A stretch of DNA of 64,000 bases from assembly GCA_028554795.2 (NCBI GenBank), contig JAPYKE020000279.1, positions 186,001 to 250,000 of the forward strand. The letters run 5' to 3'. Source of the DNA: Sinohyriopsis cumingii (lineage: Eukaryota; Mollusca; Bivalvia; Unionida; Unionidae). Position 1 is the stretch's first letter. Each line of letters begins with the position of its first letter. Position numbers and translations under genes: made by a program. The notes below the pieces were generated by a model. It made no database searches, had not been told where the DNA came from, and was given only the letters and a program-made list of their open reading frames with translations. Of this stretch, positions 1 through 9,774 are shown one piece after another.

Positions 1-602
1 CTGTAGGAAGGAGTCCATTCTCCTAGAGTTGGCTTGATTGCATGAAGTTTGTTATTCACGGCATCATTCCATGATGCCTGCCACTTCTGACGAAAGAACT
101 TTCTGATACAAGGTTTAAAATCAGTATATGGTATTTTAAAATCAGATGGTTCTTGAGTAAGGGCCATTTTAGCAGCGCGATCTGCTTTTTCGTTACCTTT
201 AATGCCAATGTGGCTAGGTAACCAACAGTATATTATATTGTGGGAGACACTCAGCTCGGCATCTTTGAAGAGTATGTTTTTTAATAATGGGTTCTCCAGT
301 TTTCTATTGTGTAGTGACTGGAGTCCTGATAGCGAGTCGGAGAATATGATACTGTTTAAAATATGTTTCTTTTCTATATGTTGCAGAGGAAGGTCTATTG
401 CTCTGATTTCGGCTGTAAAAATTGATGCTCCATTTGGTAAACGAACTTGCGTTGTATGATTTCCACAAACAAAGGCTGCAGCAACCTTTTCCTCATCCTT
501 TGATCCTTCAGTGTAAATTCTGGTGTAGTTTTTAAATTCGGTGAGGAGTTCATCGTAAGAGTTGTGGAAGATAGAAGGGTTTGTTTCGGATTTTTTTTCC
601 AT
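1..602 (-). CDS. LINE ORF2 RNase H segment, partial (copy L1)
   Basis: The first 200 codons of the RNase H segment; the rest lies left of the window. It shows the E65 and D89 acidic positions and the late H131/D141 region of type I RNase H, but the first catalytic position (residue 32, normally Asp in a T-D-G-S motif) is Glu. This copy has Pro at residue 72 where the others have Ala. The frame is shifted relative to the RT segment by an extra A in an A8 run (591-598 on the + strand reads T8), so its ATG is probably internal to the original ORF2. Confidence 0.8.
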   Translation of the reverse strand, partial: MEKKSETNPSIFHNSYDELLTEFKNYTRIYTEGSKDEEKVAAAFVCGNHTTQVRLPNGASIFTAEIRAIDLPLQHIEKKHILNSIIFSDSLSGLQSLHNRKLENPLLKNILFKDAELSVSHNIIYCWLPSHIGIKGNEKADRAAKMALTQEPSDFKIPYTDFKPCIRKFFRQKWQASWNDAVNNKLHAIKPTLGEWTPSY

Positions 603-2076
603 CGTGTAGCGTAAAACGTACTTTTGGTTGTTTAATTAGCCAGGGTGGTGTTTCGGAGATGGATGTTTTTTGAATTTTAGAAAGATCTATATTTGTAGTG
701 TCAAGGCTGGATGATATTCTAATGCCAAAGGAAGGTATGGCGTTTGGTTTATTTTCGTATAAAGTTTTGTATTTGGGTTGAAAAACAGCCGAAAAAGCAG
801 GATTCAGAGGGTTTGATTTTAATTTGAGAGCATACTGTGCGGAAAGCATTTCTCTACGATGCGATAACGGTGGTTCATTCGCCTCAGCTAGAAGGCTTTC
901 ACACGGGGATGTTTTAAATGCTCCCAGAGCCAGTCTTATTCCCTGATGATGAATTGGATCAAGCATTTTAAGATACGATTTTCTGGCTGAACCATACACA
1001 ACGCAACCATAGTCCAGTTTGGAGCGAATAAACGTTCTGTATAAATTTAGGATGACTTTTCTATCAGCACCCCAGTCAGTGTGCGCTACTACTTTAAGTA
1101 GGTTAAGTGCTTTTAAGCATTTAGCTTTTAAGTTCTTTAGGTGTGGAATAAAGGTCAGTTTTCTGTCAAAGATTATACCTAATAATTTGGTTTCCTCAAC
1201 AACTGGAATAGGTGTTCCATCCAGCGTGAGGTTCGGTTCATCGTGATGTTTTCGTAACTGACAGAAATGCATGCATACCGTTTTTAATTTCGAGAATTTG
1301 AAACCGTTTGCATTGGCCCATTTTTGAATTTTGTTTATATTTTGCTGCAGTTGTCTTTCAATTGTATGCATGTGCTTTGACCGATAACATATTAGAAAAT
1401 CATCAACGTATAAAGAGCAATCCACACCAGGAGTCAAACACTTGGTGATGCTATTAATTTTGATGATAAAGAGCGTCACAGATAAAATACTGCCCTGGGG
1501 CACACCCATCTCTTGCTCGTGCAGATCGGAGAGGGTAGAGCCCACTCGTACTTTGAATTCTCTGTCTGAGAGGAAGTTGGATATGAAAGAGGGCAGACGG
1601 CCTTTTCGACCTAGATCGTTCAGGTCATTTAGTATCCCGTACTTCCATGTCGTGTCATAGGCCTTTTCTAAATCAAAGAAAACCGCTACTAAATGTTCTT
1701 TCTTAATAAATGCATCGCGAATAAATGTTTCCAGTCTAACCAGATGATCATTGGTGCTCCGGCCATATCGAAAGCCACTTTGGAAAGGAGATATTAAATT
1801 GTTAGTTTCCAAATACCAGACAAGCCGAGAACTGATCATTCGTTCCATTGTTTTGCACACACAGCTTGTGAGTGCAATTGGTCGATAGCTGTTGGGGTCT
1901 TCGCTATCTTTACCGGGTTTGGAGACTGGTATTACAGTTGCTTCTTTCCAGATTTTTGGTACATTACCAGTAATCCATAAATCATTGAAGAGTTTCAAAA
2001 GAGATGTTAAAGATGATTCTGGAAGGTGTTTCAAAAACTGGTAATGTATTTCGTCAGGCCCAAGCGGAAGTATCAT
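550..2076 (-). CDS. LINE ORF2 reverse transcriptase segment (copy L1)
   Basis: A 508-residue frame covering the reverse transcriptase that copies LINE RNA into the target site. Visible motifs: the Y-R-P-I-A-L-T block near residues 64-70; motif A around F-D-L-E-K-A-Y-D with catalytic D135; G-V-P-Q-G at 191-195; and the catalytic Y-V-D-D at 223-226 (Val where Ala is commoner in this family). The ATG at 2076 is not a native start: the upstream ORF2 sequence continues in another frame and is joined by a one-base insertion at 2062-2063. The frame ends at 550 because of the A8-run shift before RNase H. U1-only residues: I204 and K252. Confidence 0.88.
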   Translation of the reverse strand: MILPLGPDEIHYQFLKHLPESSLTSLLKLFNDLWITGNVPKIWKEATVIPVSKPGKDSEDPNSYRPIALTSCVCKTMERMISSRLVWYLETNNLISPFQSGFRYGRSTNDHLVRLETFIRDAFIKKEHLVAVFFDLEKAYDTTWKYGILNDLNDLGRKGRLPSFISNFLSDREFKVRVGSTLSDLHEQEMGVPQGSILSVTLFIIKINSITKCLTPGVDCSLYVDDFLICYRSKHMHTIERQLQQNINKIQKWANANGFKFSKLKTVCMHFCQLRKHHDEPNLTLDGTPIPVVEETKLLGIIFDRKLTFIPHLKNLKAKCLKALNLLKVVAHTDWGADRKVILNLYRTFIRSKLDYGCVVYGSARKSYLKMLDPIHHQGIRLALGAFKTSPCESLLAEANEPPLSHRREMLSAQYALKLKSNPLNPAFSAVFQPKYKTLYENKPNAIPSFGIRISSSLDTTNIDLSKIQKTSISETPPWLIKQPKVRFTLHDGKKIRNKPFYLPQLLR

Positions 2077-2531
2077 GGGCCTTATCTAAAGCCTCCCTAA
2101 GCTCCGATAGTGAGAACAATTGATTATAACTTTCCGAGTTGTTGGATGTGAATTTTAAACGTGACTTTTCTTTTTGAGTTTTAAGTTTTCGGAAGGCTTC
2201 TGAATAATTAGATGATGAGGAATTTTTCGAGAAACTGTCAGCAAGAATATTTGCAATGTCACGTTTTGAACTAAAGTTGTTATTGTTCAGTGTCAGATGT
2301 CGGAGAGGGTTTTGTTTTCTCTTTCCGTTTATTTTGCGTATAGTGTCCCAAACTTTCTTAACAGAGGAACGAGAGTTTAAAGAAGAAACATATTTCTTCC
2401 ATGATGCTCTTTTACTTTCTTTGATTGTGCGGCGAGCTTTGGCCCGGACAATGCGATATATATTTAAGTTTTCGGGCGTCGGGTGATTATTGAATTTTTT
2501 TAATGCTTCTCGGCGTTGCAGTATGGCTTCC

Positions 2532-3410
2532 TTACAATTCCTTAGTGAGCCAAGGTTTTAGGGTTCTTATACAGTTTGTTGAGGACTTGGGGATAGATTC
2601 TTCTGCAATGGCGGTTAAAATAGATGTAAAATGCTGAATGGGATCGTTAACATTGAAAACTGTATCCTCATTCAGCCTAGTTTTACAGAGTGTTTCGAAC
2701 TTGGCCCAGTCGGCCTTCTTTAAATTCCATTGTGGAATTACTTCATCAATTGTAGAGTTATGATTTACAAGGGAGATTGGGAAGTGATCGCTGCTGTGAA
2801 GGTCATCAGCGACCTTCCATTCATAGTCCAAAAGCAGCGAAGGAGAACAAATTGTGAAATCGATGCATGTGTATGTACCCGTGCCTGGGGGTAAATATGT
2901 AGGTGTTTTGGTATTATATAGACACAGATCGTGTCTAGAAATAAGGTCTTCAACTTTGTGAGCTCTGTCACTTATATGATTCGATCCCCATAAAATGTTA
3001 TGGGCATTAAAATCCCCGAGTAAAACAAATGGCGCGGGAAGCTGTTGAACAAGGTCGTCTAATTCGTTTGGTACTAGGTTAGTGTTTGGTGGTAAGTAAA
3101 TAGAGCAAAATGTAATCACTCGATGTAGAGTGACGCTTACAGCAATGGCTTGTAAATTGGTATTTAAATGAATGAAGCTATGAGGAGCTCTGTTGTTCAC
3201 AATAACAGAAACTCCTCCTGATGCCCTATCAACATTTGGAGAGCAGGTGTTAAACAGGGAGTAGTTTTTAAATGTGATATTGTCCGTATCTTTCAAGAAT
3301 GTTTCTTGAAGGCATAGTACCGCAGGATCATGTTCGTTTAAAAGCAGGAGAATATCATTGTAATTTGCTTTAAGTCCTCGACAATTCCATTGTATGATAG
3401 TGTTTTTCAT
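2532..3410 (-). CDS. LINE ORF2 AP-type endonuclease segment (copy L1)
   Basis: A 292-residue frame with the exonuclease-endonuclease-phosphatase fold that nicks the target DNA. Catalytic and ligand positions visible: N9 in the Q-W-N-C-R-G-L start, E36 in C-L-Q-E-T, D133/N135 in G-D-F-N-A-H, and the terminal S-D-H at 207-209. Position 185, in the I-D-x-T-I-C-S strand, is Phe in U1-U3 and the canonical Leu in U4/U5. The ATG at 3410 is a credible ORF2 start: it lies about 60 bp after the ORF1 stop. The stop at 2532 is caused by a one-base insertion at 2536-2537. About 155 more ORF2 codons follow in the shifted frame, without a stop, down to 2062. Confidence 0.88.
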   Translation of the reverse strand: MKNTIIQWNCRGLKANYNDILLLLNEHDPAVLCLQETFLKDTDNITFKNYSLFNTCSPNVDRASGGVSVIVNNRAPHSFIHLNTNLQAIAVSVTLHRVITFCSIYLPPNTNLVPNELDDLVQQLPAPFVLLGDFNAHNILWGSNHISDRAHKVEDLISRHDLCLYNTKTPTYLPPGTGTYTCIDFTICSPSLLLDYEWKVADDLHSSDHFPISLVNHNSTIDEVIPQWNLKKADWAKFETLCKTRLNEDTVFNVNDPIQHFTSILTAIAEESIPKSSTNCIRTLKPWLTKEL

Positions 3411-3472
3411 TATAAATTTAAATGAAAGATTGTGGAGCTAGGTTAGACCTTTCGCAGAGGGAATTTGTTTTG

Positions 3473-3766
3473 TTATTTATCTGGAGGAAGTACGGGGGTG
3501 AATTTTTTGTTTGTAGGTCTGGCGTTCCCTTGAGCGCATGGAGCAGATTCTTCTGCATCCATGCTCTCAATGTCTCCAAACCTGTTATAAAGTTTGATGG
3601 GGTCATCTGACCCCTTTTGTTGCCTGTTTCCATGAGATTTATTTTTGTTTTTTGGTGATTTAGGTTGCTGGGTATTGCTGAATGTAGTTTGTGTAGATGC
3701 CGTGTTTCTCTGTGATTGGTAATGAGGGGTGTTTGAGCTTGGTGTTGAATCGGGTGCTTCTGTTTG
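3473..3766 (-). pseudogene. LINE ORF1 C-terminal remnant (copy L1)
   Basis: The last ~97 codons of ORF1 (Ser/Thr/Gln/Asn-rich tail after the zinc knuckles), recognised by identity with the intact ORF1 of U4. The knuckles and N-terminal domain are missing. The break at 3766 joins directly to unrelated flank DNA. Confidence 0.85.
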
Positions 3767-3864
3767 ATGGTTCCCTTGCTGTCACTTCATTCAAAGGGTG
3801 TTGGAACTCTATTCATCACCATGGACACATTCAGAGTGTACCTTTTCATCAGAGAGAATGCAGT

Positions 3865-3894
3865 TATAATAATAATAATAATAATAATAATAAT
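3865..3894. repeat. TAA microsatellite, 10 repeats (U1)
   Basis: Perfect trinucleotide run. Counterparts: 10 repeats in U2, 10 in U3, 23 in U4 and 13 in U5. It immediately precedes the conserved-looking tatagcgcc / aagcgcttta block. Confidence 0.95.
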
Positions 3895-4440
3895 TAGAAC
3901 TTTGTATAGCGCCTCATCTTTAGAAGCTCTAAGCGCTTTACAATATTAGACAACACCTATAAGATAAAAAAAACATATAATGAAATGATTACAAAAACAA
4001 ACACCATGAAATTAGAAAACATAAAAAACATGCTGAAAATATATAAGGTAGGAAACATTATTAGGCTTTAAGTTTGTTCTTGCAGTCGAAAGAAGTGAGT
4101 TTCGAGAGCACTCTTGAATGGGATCATTAATGAAATGATTACAAAAACAAACACCATGAAATTAGAAAACATAAAAAACATGCTGAAAATATTTAAGGTA
4201 GGAAACATTATTAGGCTTTAAGTTTGTTCTTGCAGTCGAAATAAGTGAGTTTTGAGAGCACTCTTGAATGGGATCACTGTGTCTTTGTGTCTAAGTTCAG
4301 TGGGCAATTCATTCGACGTTGCTGGGCCCTGGTATGCAAAAGAACGCTGTCCATATGTCTTTGTTTTCAAAGTGGGAATAATGAGTATAAATTATTTAGT
4401 TATAAATATTTTGTAAGGATCAAATAGACCGCACACAACA
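3895..4440. repeat. Interspersed-repeat-like block with a 150-bp tandem duplication (U1)
   Basis: Starts with a block containing tatagcgcc and, ~22 bases later, aagcgcttta. AGCGC and GCGCT are complementary and could pair as a short stem. Then 3978-4127 and 4128-4277 are a direct 150-bp duplication; the copies differ at three positions. The rest to about 4440 looks like the body of the same repeat. A microsatellite joined to such a motif resembles dispersed repeats I remember from many invertebrate genomes; I cannot name the family. Equivalents: 18649-19194, 33411-33956 and 60020-60565. U4 (49994-50390) has a single copy of the 150-bp segment. Confidence 0.6.
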
Positions 4441-6111
4441 ACTCCTTCGTAAATGGGTTAGAATTCTCGACCACCGGCATCTAGGTAGAATAAGAGATTT
4501 GATTATTTTGACAGTGGGCAAAAATATATAAAGTATGCTAAATAATGTACTCAGAGAATTTCCTTCTATTGAGTGTTGTTCACGTTAACGCCGTTATCGA
4601 TCGATACACTGATTTTGATTTTGGTATTATTTATATTTTTCTGTGCATATAGCCATATAAAAATTCGTTACATGTGAAAAGTGATGATATTTAGTGCGTG
4701 TAGACAATTTTGAATGATACGAAAGTCCAAGAGATGGAAGCTTACTAAAACAAGGTTAAGTAGATTGAGTTTATGACATGAATCGTTTCTCATTTAGTTG
4801 CATCTCAGTTAGTGATAACGAATATCTTAAGCTGACTATAGTCGTATGACATGAACTGACTGGACATTCCTTTCCACTGCCATTTGTTTTTCTTCAGGTT
4901 GAAACAATAGATGCATTAATTGAGAAAAGGAAGGAATGATTGTAATTTATAAAAGGAAATATAAATGCATTGATTCCGGTTTAATAATAAATTAGTGATG
5001 TATATGTTCTTTTAAATGGTAATACAGACAAATGCAGTATAGTTGTTATACAAATAGTAATTAAATATATTTAATAGATCAAAAGATCAAAATGAGCATT
5101 TCAATATTTCTTATTCCCATACCAAAAAGCGAAATTTTTTAGAATGTTTTTGGAAGTAAGCAAAGGGCTTCGAATCTCATTGATCAGACAGTATTTGTAG
5201 CTAAAAGCAGGTAGAAATTAGACAAATTTTGAACTTTGAAATGTGATGGTATTGGGTCAACAATTTGGCCTCATTACTATCTCAGTGATTCCTATGTCTT
5301 TTTTTTCAATCCACAATGCCTAACAAGAAACTTAGATAACTAGGCGCTGAAATCGGTTTACTCTCTCTCTCTCTTTCTCCTCCGTGTGCTGAACGCACCC
5401 ATACCTTCTAAGACTAAAAATTCACTCTAGCTTTGAGTTTTTGTACAGTTCCTTTGTATATGGCGCTTCGAACTGTTCTTAGATATCAAACAAATACTTA
5501 CAAAATTACCCGTGTGAAATATAAAATAACCGCATTGTTGACGGATAAATTTAAGAGGACAAGCGGAATACCATTGATGCACCTTCTGCTGTTAATCCAT
5601 TTTTGTTCATCGTATTTCGTCATTACTGCCATTCATAAGTTGCATACATTTGGTCCATTATATCAATCAATAGTCAGATCTTTCATACTAAGCAAAAAAG
5701 TAGGATATGTTTCCAGAGTAACGTCGAAAATTAGCACTGTCTGAATCAACATGCAAAACAAGCCGCAATCAAGCTGAAATATGAATCAAAGGCTTTTTAT
5801 GGTACAGTTTAATAAGGACATTTCTTAATTTTCGCCAACCCAAAAGTGTGCCGCACTAAGTTTTCAACGTTATAGTACATCATAAATATAGTGAATATTT
5901 ACGAGAATTTGAAGTAGTTAGTTTTAAGATAGACATACTGATACATATTGGAGTAGTAGCACTCTGGCGACAACAATGACGCTCGGGCGACAATGGAAAC
6001 TAACATTACGCCTCTAGTTTGAAAACTAACACTCCCTCGTCAATTTAACATGAACCATATGTTTAACATTAGTATGACATTCTGACCTCAAGGGAAAGGA
6101 TAATGTTGAAC
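4441..6111. other. Non-coding segment between repeat block and repeat A (U1)
   Basis: AT-rich. A short CT-rich tract near 5361-5385 is the only structure I can point to. A 94-codon ATG frame (5460-5744, +) has one hydrophobic stretch, but I see no homology or conservation evidence and do not call it a gene. Equivalent segments: 19195-20865, 33957-35627, 50391-52063 and 60566-62236. Confidence 0.6.
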
Positions 6112-7030
6112 ATGTCCATGTGTTAAATGAGCATCAGTATTTACAAAGGGGAAATGCAATGTTCAAACCACGTCTACTAACCAATGCAAACTTTTGACTG
6201 AGCAACATACATTCATCTTCTGAGTCACACCAACATTTACTAACCATCACGCCGCTTAAACTCACCAGCACCTAATCTCCACTTGAACAACACATACTCA
6301 CGAACATGCCGTTTTGGTTGCCCAAACCCAAACTTATTAATAAACGACAAAGCAATGGGATGCTAACACATACACACAACCATCCATGAAAGGGTAGAAA
6401 TGATCATGCACACACATCAACAGAAGCAGCCATGAATAGTGTTGTACTGCTCATATACTGTATATAGAAACATATTTAATTACTATCGTACATCTAGTGA
6501 AAGGAAAGAAATATGTAGGAGTGCTTTCATATATATACAAAGTTACTAATATATCTCTAAAGGGTAAGATTATCCATTCACTATGCACACAAACTTGCTA
6601 CCACACTAAAGGCAACGGGCACTCATACACAAAACACATATAGTTATATCCTGATTTGAGTGGGACGTCGTTTAGGCCACCAAGTTAATAGTAATTCCTA
6701 CGCATTATTTGTCCTACATAAAACCCACCTTGGATAAGAAAAGAACATATTTAGAAGGAACTGACATGGCCGTTCTGAAGTATTGGTTGCAGCAAAATCA
6801 ATGAAAGATATCCAGTATTCGACAGCAGTGTCTTGGTATTTAATCGGAACTATACAGTATTGTGCTGACATGCTATTACACCGAATGCATACAGACATAC
6901 ATAATGATTGTAGAGAATTATGTCACCAACAGAAAACGTAGTACTTAAACAAATGACCCCAAACTTAGATAATCTGATTATAAGAGGTAATTCTGGAGTT
7001 GTTTAATACATTTCGAGTATCCATAGTCGA
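6112..7030. repeat. Direct repeat A, left of Gypsy fragment (U1)
   Basis: A 919-bp copy of host flank, repeated as B exactly 4635 bp to the right. It begins at the base where the Gypsy LTR ends in B, so it represents the unoccupied target. It ends where the Gypsy RT fragment begins. A-type diagnostic bases: aatgc near 6184, ttgga near 6732, attataag near 6977. It is not an LTR: it lacks TG...CA ends, and the same sequence is present in U4 without any Gypsy DNA. Confidence 0.93.
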
Positions 7031-9765
7031 CTCCATGGACTGCTTGAGGGCCGAATGAGGACTTGCTCTAGCATTTCATCCAATATTGCTTTTACCTCTT
7101 TCCGTTGCGCGAAAGGTATTCTATATGGCCGTTGTTTAATTGGTGTCTCCGAAGTTGTCTTTATACTGTGAGTTAAGATGTTTGTTCGACCAGGCCTAGT
7201 TGTTAGAACATCCTGAAATTCATTGCAAAGATTTCTAATATCCTCTCGTTGGTCTTTTGTCAAGTTTACCCCCAGCTTAACGCCAGCATCACCTTCACCT
7301 GCTCTTGGAGGAAAGTCAATATCCACACCATCGTTCTCGTCTGCCTTCGTCGCCAGCAGCACAGCACGCTTGTATCCACGCAGCAAGTTTATATGATAGG
7401 TAACTGTACCGCGCCTACCGGGTACAGATACCTGGTAGTTAACATCGTTTACCTTCCGGACCACACGATAAGGTCCCTGCCATTGTGCCTTCATCTTGGA
7501 CGAACTTGATGGCAAGAGAATGAGGACTTCATCTCCAGGACTGAATTCTCGTGTTTTCGTGTGACGATCATACAGTGCCTTGATTTTCTTTTGGCGATCC
7601 AACAGATTATCTTTGACAAGAGCCCCGATGTCAGCCAACTTCTCACGCATTTTCACAACATGCTCCACAGTTGACTTCCTTACATCTTCCTCTCCTGTAA
7701 ACAAGCCTTGTAAAATCTGCATTGGCCCCCTAACTGGCCAACCATACATCTCTAAGGGTGCAAATCCAGTTTCCTCATGTGGGACTTCGCGGTATGCAAA
7801 CAACAAAAATGGCAACATCTCATCCCATTCATTCTTGTTGTCTATACAGAACTTCCGCAACATTGACTTCAAGGTCCCGTTAAAACGTTCTACTTTTCCA
7901 TTTGCTTGCGGGTGATACGGCGTTGTTGTAACTCCACGAATACCCACTAGTTCATACAGCTGTTTCAATAAGGTGCTAGTGAAGTTGGTCCCTTTGTCTG
8001 TTAATATGACCCTTGGAAAACCAACACGGCTAAACAGCTCAATCAGTGCTCTAGCTACATTAGTTGCCTCCATATCCTTCAAAGGAAAAGCTTCGGGATA
8101 CCTCGTTGCATCATCAACAACCGTCAGAATGTATTTGCGTCCAGACTTCGTTCTAGATAACGGTCCAACAATATCCATTGCAATTTTTGAGAACGGTTCT
8201 GTTATCACCGGTGGGCATACCAGTGGTGCTTTCTCACCTGCAGTCTGTTTTGCTGTCATCTGGCATTCATGACACGATGTACAATATCTTTTTACATCGG
8301 AAAACATTCCAGGCCAAAAGAACGATTGGAGAATCCTCTCTTTTGTTTTCTCCAAACCCAGGTGACCTGCAAGGGGTCGATCATGTGCCAGCTCCATTAC
8401 CATTTTCCGTAATCCTGCTGGTACAACTATTTGCTCCCCTCCACGTGAACCATCACCAGATTGCCATTTCCGTCGCAAAATATCATTCTCCCAGAAGAAT
8501 GCCATTGGCTCCTCCTCAGCCTCTTCACGAGTAGCAAAGGACTTCTCTCTAATACTTTGCAGTGAAATATCCGCAATCTGTAGTTTCGACAACATGTCCG
8601 CATTCATTGCTGAAAGTTCGTCAACTTCAATGTCATCACGCTGATCAGGATCTTCTGTCTCGATGCTGTTGTTGACAAAGTCATTCTTACCCTCATGCTC
8701 ACATTGATCAGTATTTTCCACAGCCCTCTCATCGTCGAGTCCTTTTAACATCGACCTCGTAACAACAAATGACCCTTTCTTGCTAAGTATATCCATCCCC
8801 AATAGGGCTTCAGCGGCTAGATTTGAAACAAGACCCACTTGCGCTGGTCCCTTATAATATGTAGTGTCGATATTTACCACAGCCAACTGTGCGGTAAATG
8901 GCTGACCCACTGCTGTGTATAACTTAACCTTGTGCCCCTCCAGCTTGCAACTCTCATCAACAAGATCTTCTCTTATCAAGGCCATATCTGATCCAGTGTC
9001 CTTCACAAACATGATCTCGCGCCCATTCACACATCCTGTTTCTGAAATAAACTTTTCACCAATTGTTGGCTTAACAAAACAAGTTGCCGGATTGCCACGA
9101 TATTTCATGTCATCTGTTGGACAATACCTTGCAATATGTCCCCATTGTTTGCATCGATAACATTGCCTATTCTTCTGCTTGGACTGGTCTTTTATCGATG
9201 TTAGTTTTGCTTGCTGCTGTAAGTTCTGACAATTCATCTTGTTACTATTTACATTTATATTTTGATGAAACTTAATCCGCTGCCCTTGCTGTTGTAAATT
9301 TGTGGGAATATAATCTTCCGCGGCCTCTACGACTGGACTAGAGCCCTTGTTCCTCCTAATCCACTGTGCTTGATCTTGTGGCAAGGCTTTCAAGAAAAAT
9401 TCCTCACGAAGACAAATAACTGGGTCATGATCTTCCAAGAAACGCTTTATGTGCTGATCAATCCTGGCCATCAGACCACGATACGTCTCAGTGCTTTCCT
9501 TCTTCATGCTCAACAGTGCCGTGAAATGTTCATGCGGTCTCTTTCCAAAACGATCAATCAGTCCTTTCCTGAGTTCCAGGTAATCACCACAAGCTTGAGT
9601 TGCAACATATCTAGCCTCCCCTGTCAACAGAGTTCTTAGCTGTAATACTTTCAACTCGTCAGACCAATTGGCATGTTTTGCAATTGATTCAAACTCTGCC
9701 AGGAAAGTCACAATATCCTCTCCTCGTTCATGGTCATATGCATGTAGCTTTACTTTTAATGGCAT
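7003..9765 (-). CDS. Gypsy Gag-protease-integrase-(RT start) polyprotein, 3'-truncated (copy G1)
   Basis: 920 codons in one frame. Gag-like region ~1-195; CCHC knuckle C202-C205-H210-C215; aspartic protease with D-T-G-S at 256-259 and L-L-G-M-D-I-L at 321-327; integrase zinc finger H461/H468/C495/C498; integrase core D531, D590, E626 (D-35-E spacing); GPY/F-like module around 762-766; and the N-terminal edge of RT from about 835 to 912 (I-R-P-S-S-S-P-W-S). The last eight residues come from repeat A, whose TAA supplies the stop. Residue 902 is Val in U1 and U2 but the family-typical Gly in U3 and U5. The ATG at 9765 follows an in-frame TAA three codons upstream, so this start may be secondary. 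Confidence 0.9.
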   Translation of the reverse strand: MPLKVKLHAYDHERGEDIVTFLAEFESIAKHANWSDELKVLQLRTLLTGEARYVATQACGDYLELRKGLIDRFGKRPHEHFTALLSMKKESTETYRGLMARIDQHIKRFLEDHDPVICLREEFFLKALPQDQAQWIRRNKGSSPVVEAAEDYIPTNLQQQGQRIKFHQNINVNSNKMNCQNLQQQAKLTSIKDQSKQKNRQCYRCKQWGHIARYCPTDDMKYRGNPATCFVKPTIGEKFISETGCVNGREIMFVKDTGSDMALIREDLVDESCKLEGHKVKLYTAVGQPFTAQLAVVNIDTTYYKGPAQVGLVSNLAAEALLGMDILSKKGSFVVTRSMLKGLDDERAVENTDQCEHEGKNDFVNNSIETEDPDQRDDIEVDELSAMNADMLSKLQIADISLQSIREKSFATREEAEEEPMAFFWENDILRRKWQSGDGSRGGEQIVVPAGLRKMVMELAHDRPLAGHLGLEKTKERILQSFFWPGMFSDVKRYCTSCHECQMTAKQTAGEKAPLVCPPVITEPFSKIAMDIVGPLSRTKSGRKYILTVVDDATRYPEAFPLKDMEATNVARALIELFSRVGFPRVILTDKGTNFTSTLLKQLYELVGIRGVTTTPYHPQANGKVERFNGTLKSMLRKFCIDNKNEWDEMLPFLLFAYREVPHEETGFAPLEMYGWPVRGPMQILQGLFTGEEDVRKSTVEHVVKMREKLADIGALVKDNLLDRQKKIKALYDRHTKTREFSPGDEVLILLPSSSSKMKAQWQGPYRVVRKVNDVNYQVSVPGRRGTVTYHINLLRGYKRAVLLATKADENDGVDIDFPPRAGEGDAGVKLGVNLTKDQREDIRNLCNEFQDVLTTRPGRTNILTHSIKTTSETPIKQRPYRIPFAQRKEVKAILDEMLEQVLIRPSSSPWSRLWILEMY

Positions 9766-9774
9766 TGAAGATGT

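Larger units (their letters stand above)
1..3766 (-). mobile_element. I/Nimb-like LINE, 5'-deleted copy L1 (3' end outside window)
   Basis: Non-LTR retrotransposon on the minus strand: remnant of ORF1, then ORF2 segments for AP-type endonuclease, reverse transcriptase and RNase H. The apurinic-type endonuclease together with a downstream RNase H and a C-terminal Cys-His motif places it in the I superfamily (I/Nimb-like from memory; clade not proven). The 5' end stops abruptly at 3766, inside ORF1, by a deletion shared with L2, L3 and L5. ORF2 is broken by one-base insertions near 2536-2537, 2062-2063 and 591-598. Confidence 0.9.

Noticed and set aside
3418-3633. 71-codon minus-strand frame between ORF1 and the endonuclease
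   Set aside because: Out of frame with ORF1, whose true C-terminus overlaps it in U4.
3897-4277. CRISPR-like or other regularly spaced array in the repeat block
   Set aside because: Only two adjacent 150-bp copies without spacers, in animal DNA; a plain tandem duplication.
5433-5744. 103-codon + strand frame repeated in every unit
   Set aside because: The first codon is TTG (ATG only at 5460), there is no recognisable domain, and its preservation is explained by the near-identity of the units.
6698-6898. 66-codon minus-strand frame present in every A and B repeat
   Set aside because: No motif or homology. Substitutions between copies include amino-acid changes (P/L, A/D, R/S) with no sign of constraint.
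6112-7030. Repeats A and B as the LTRs of the Gypsy element
   Set aside because: They lack TG...CA ends. U4 has the same sequence once with no Gypsy DNA. A real LTR with a primer binding site lies inside, at 10386-10746.
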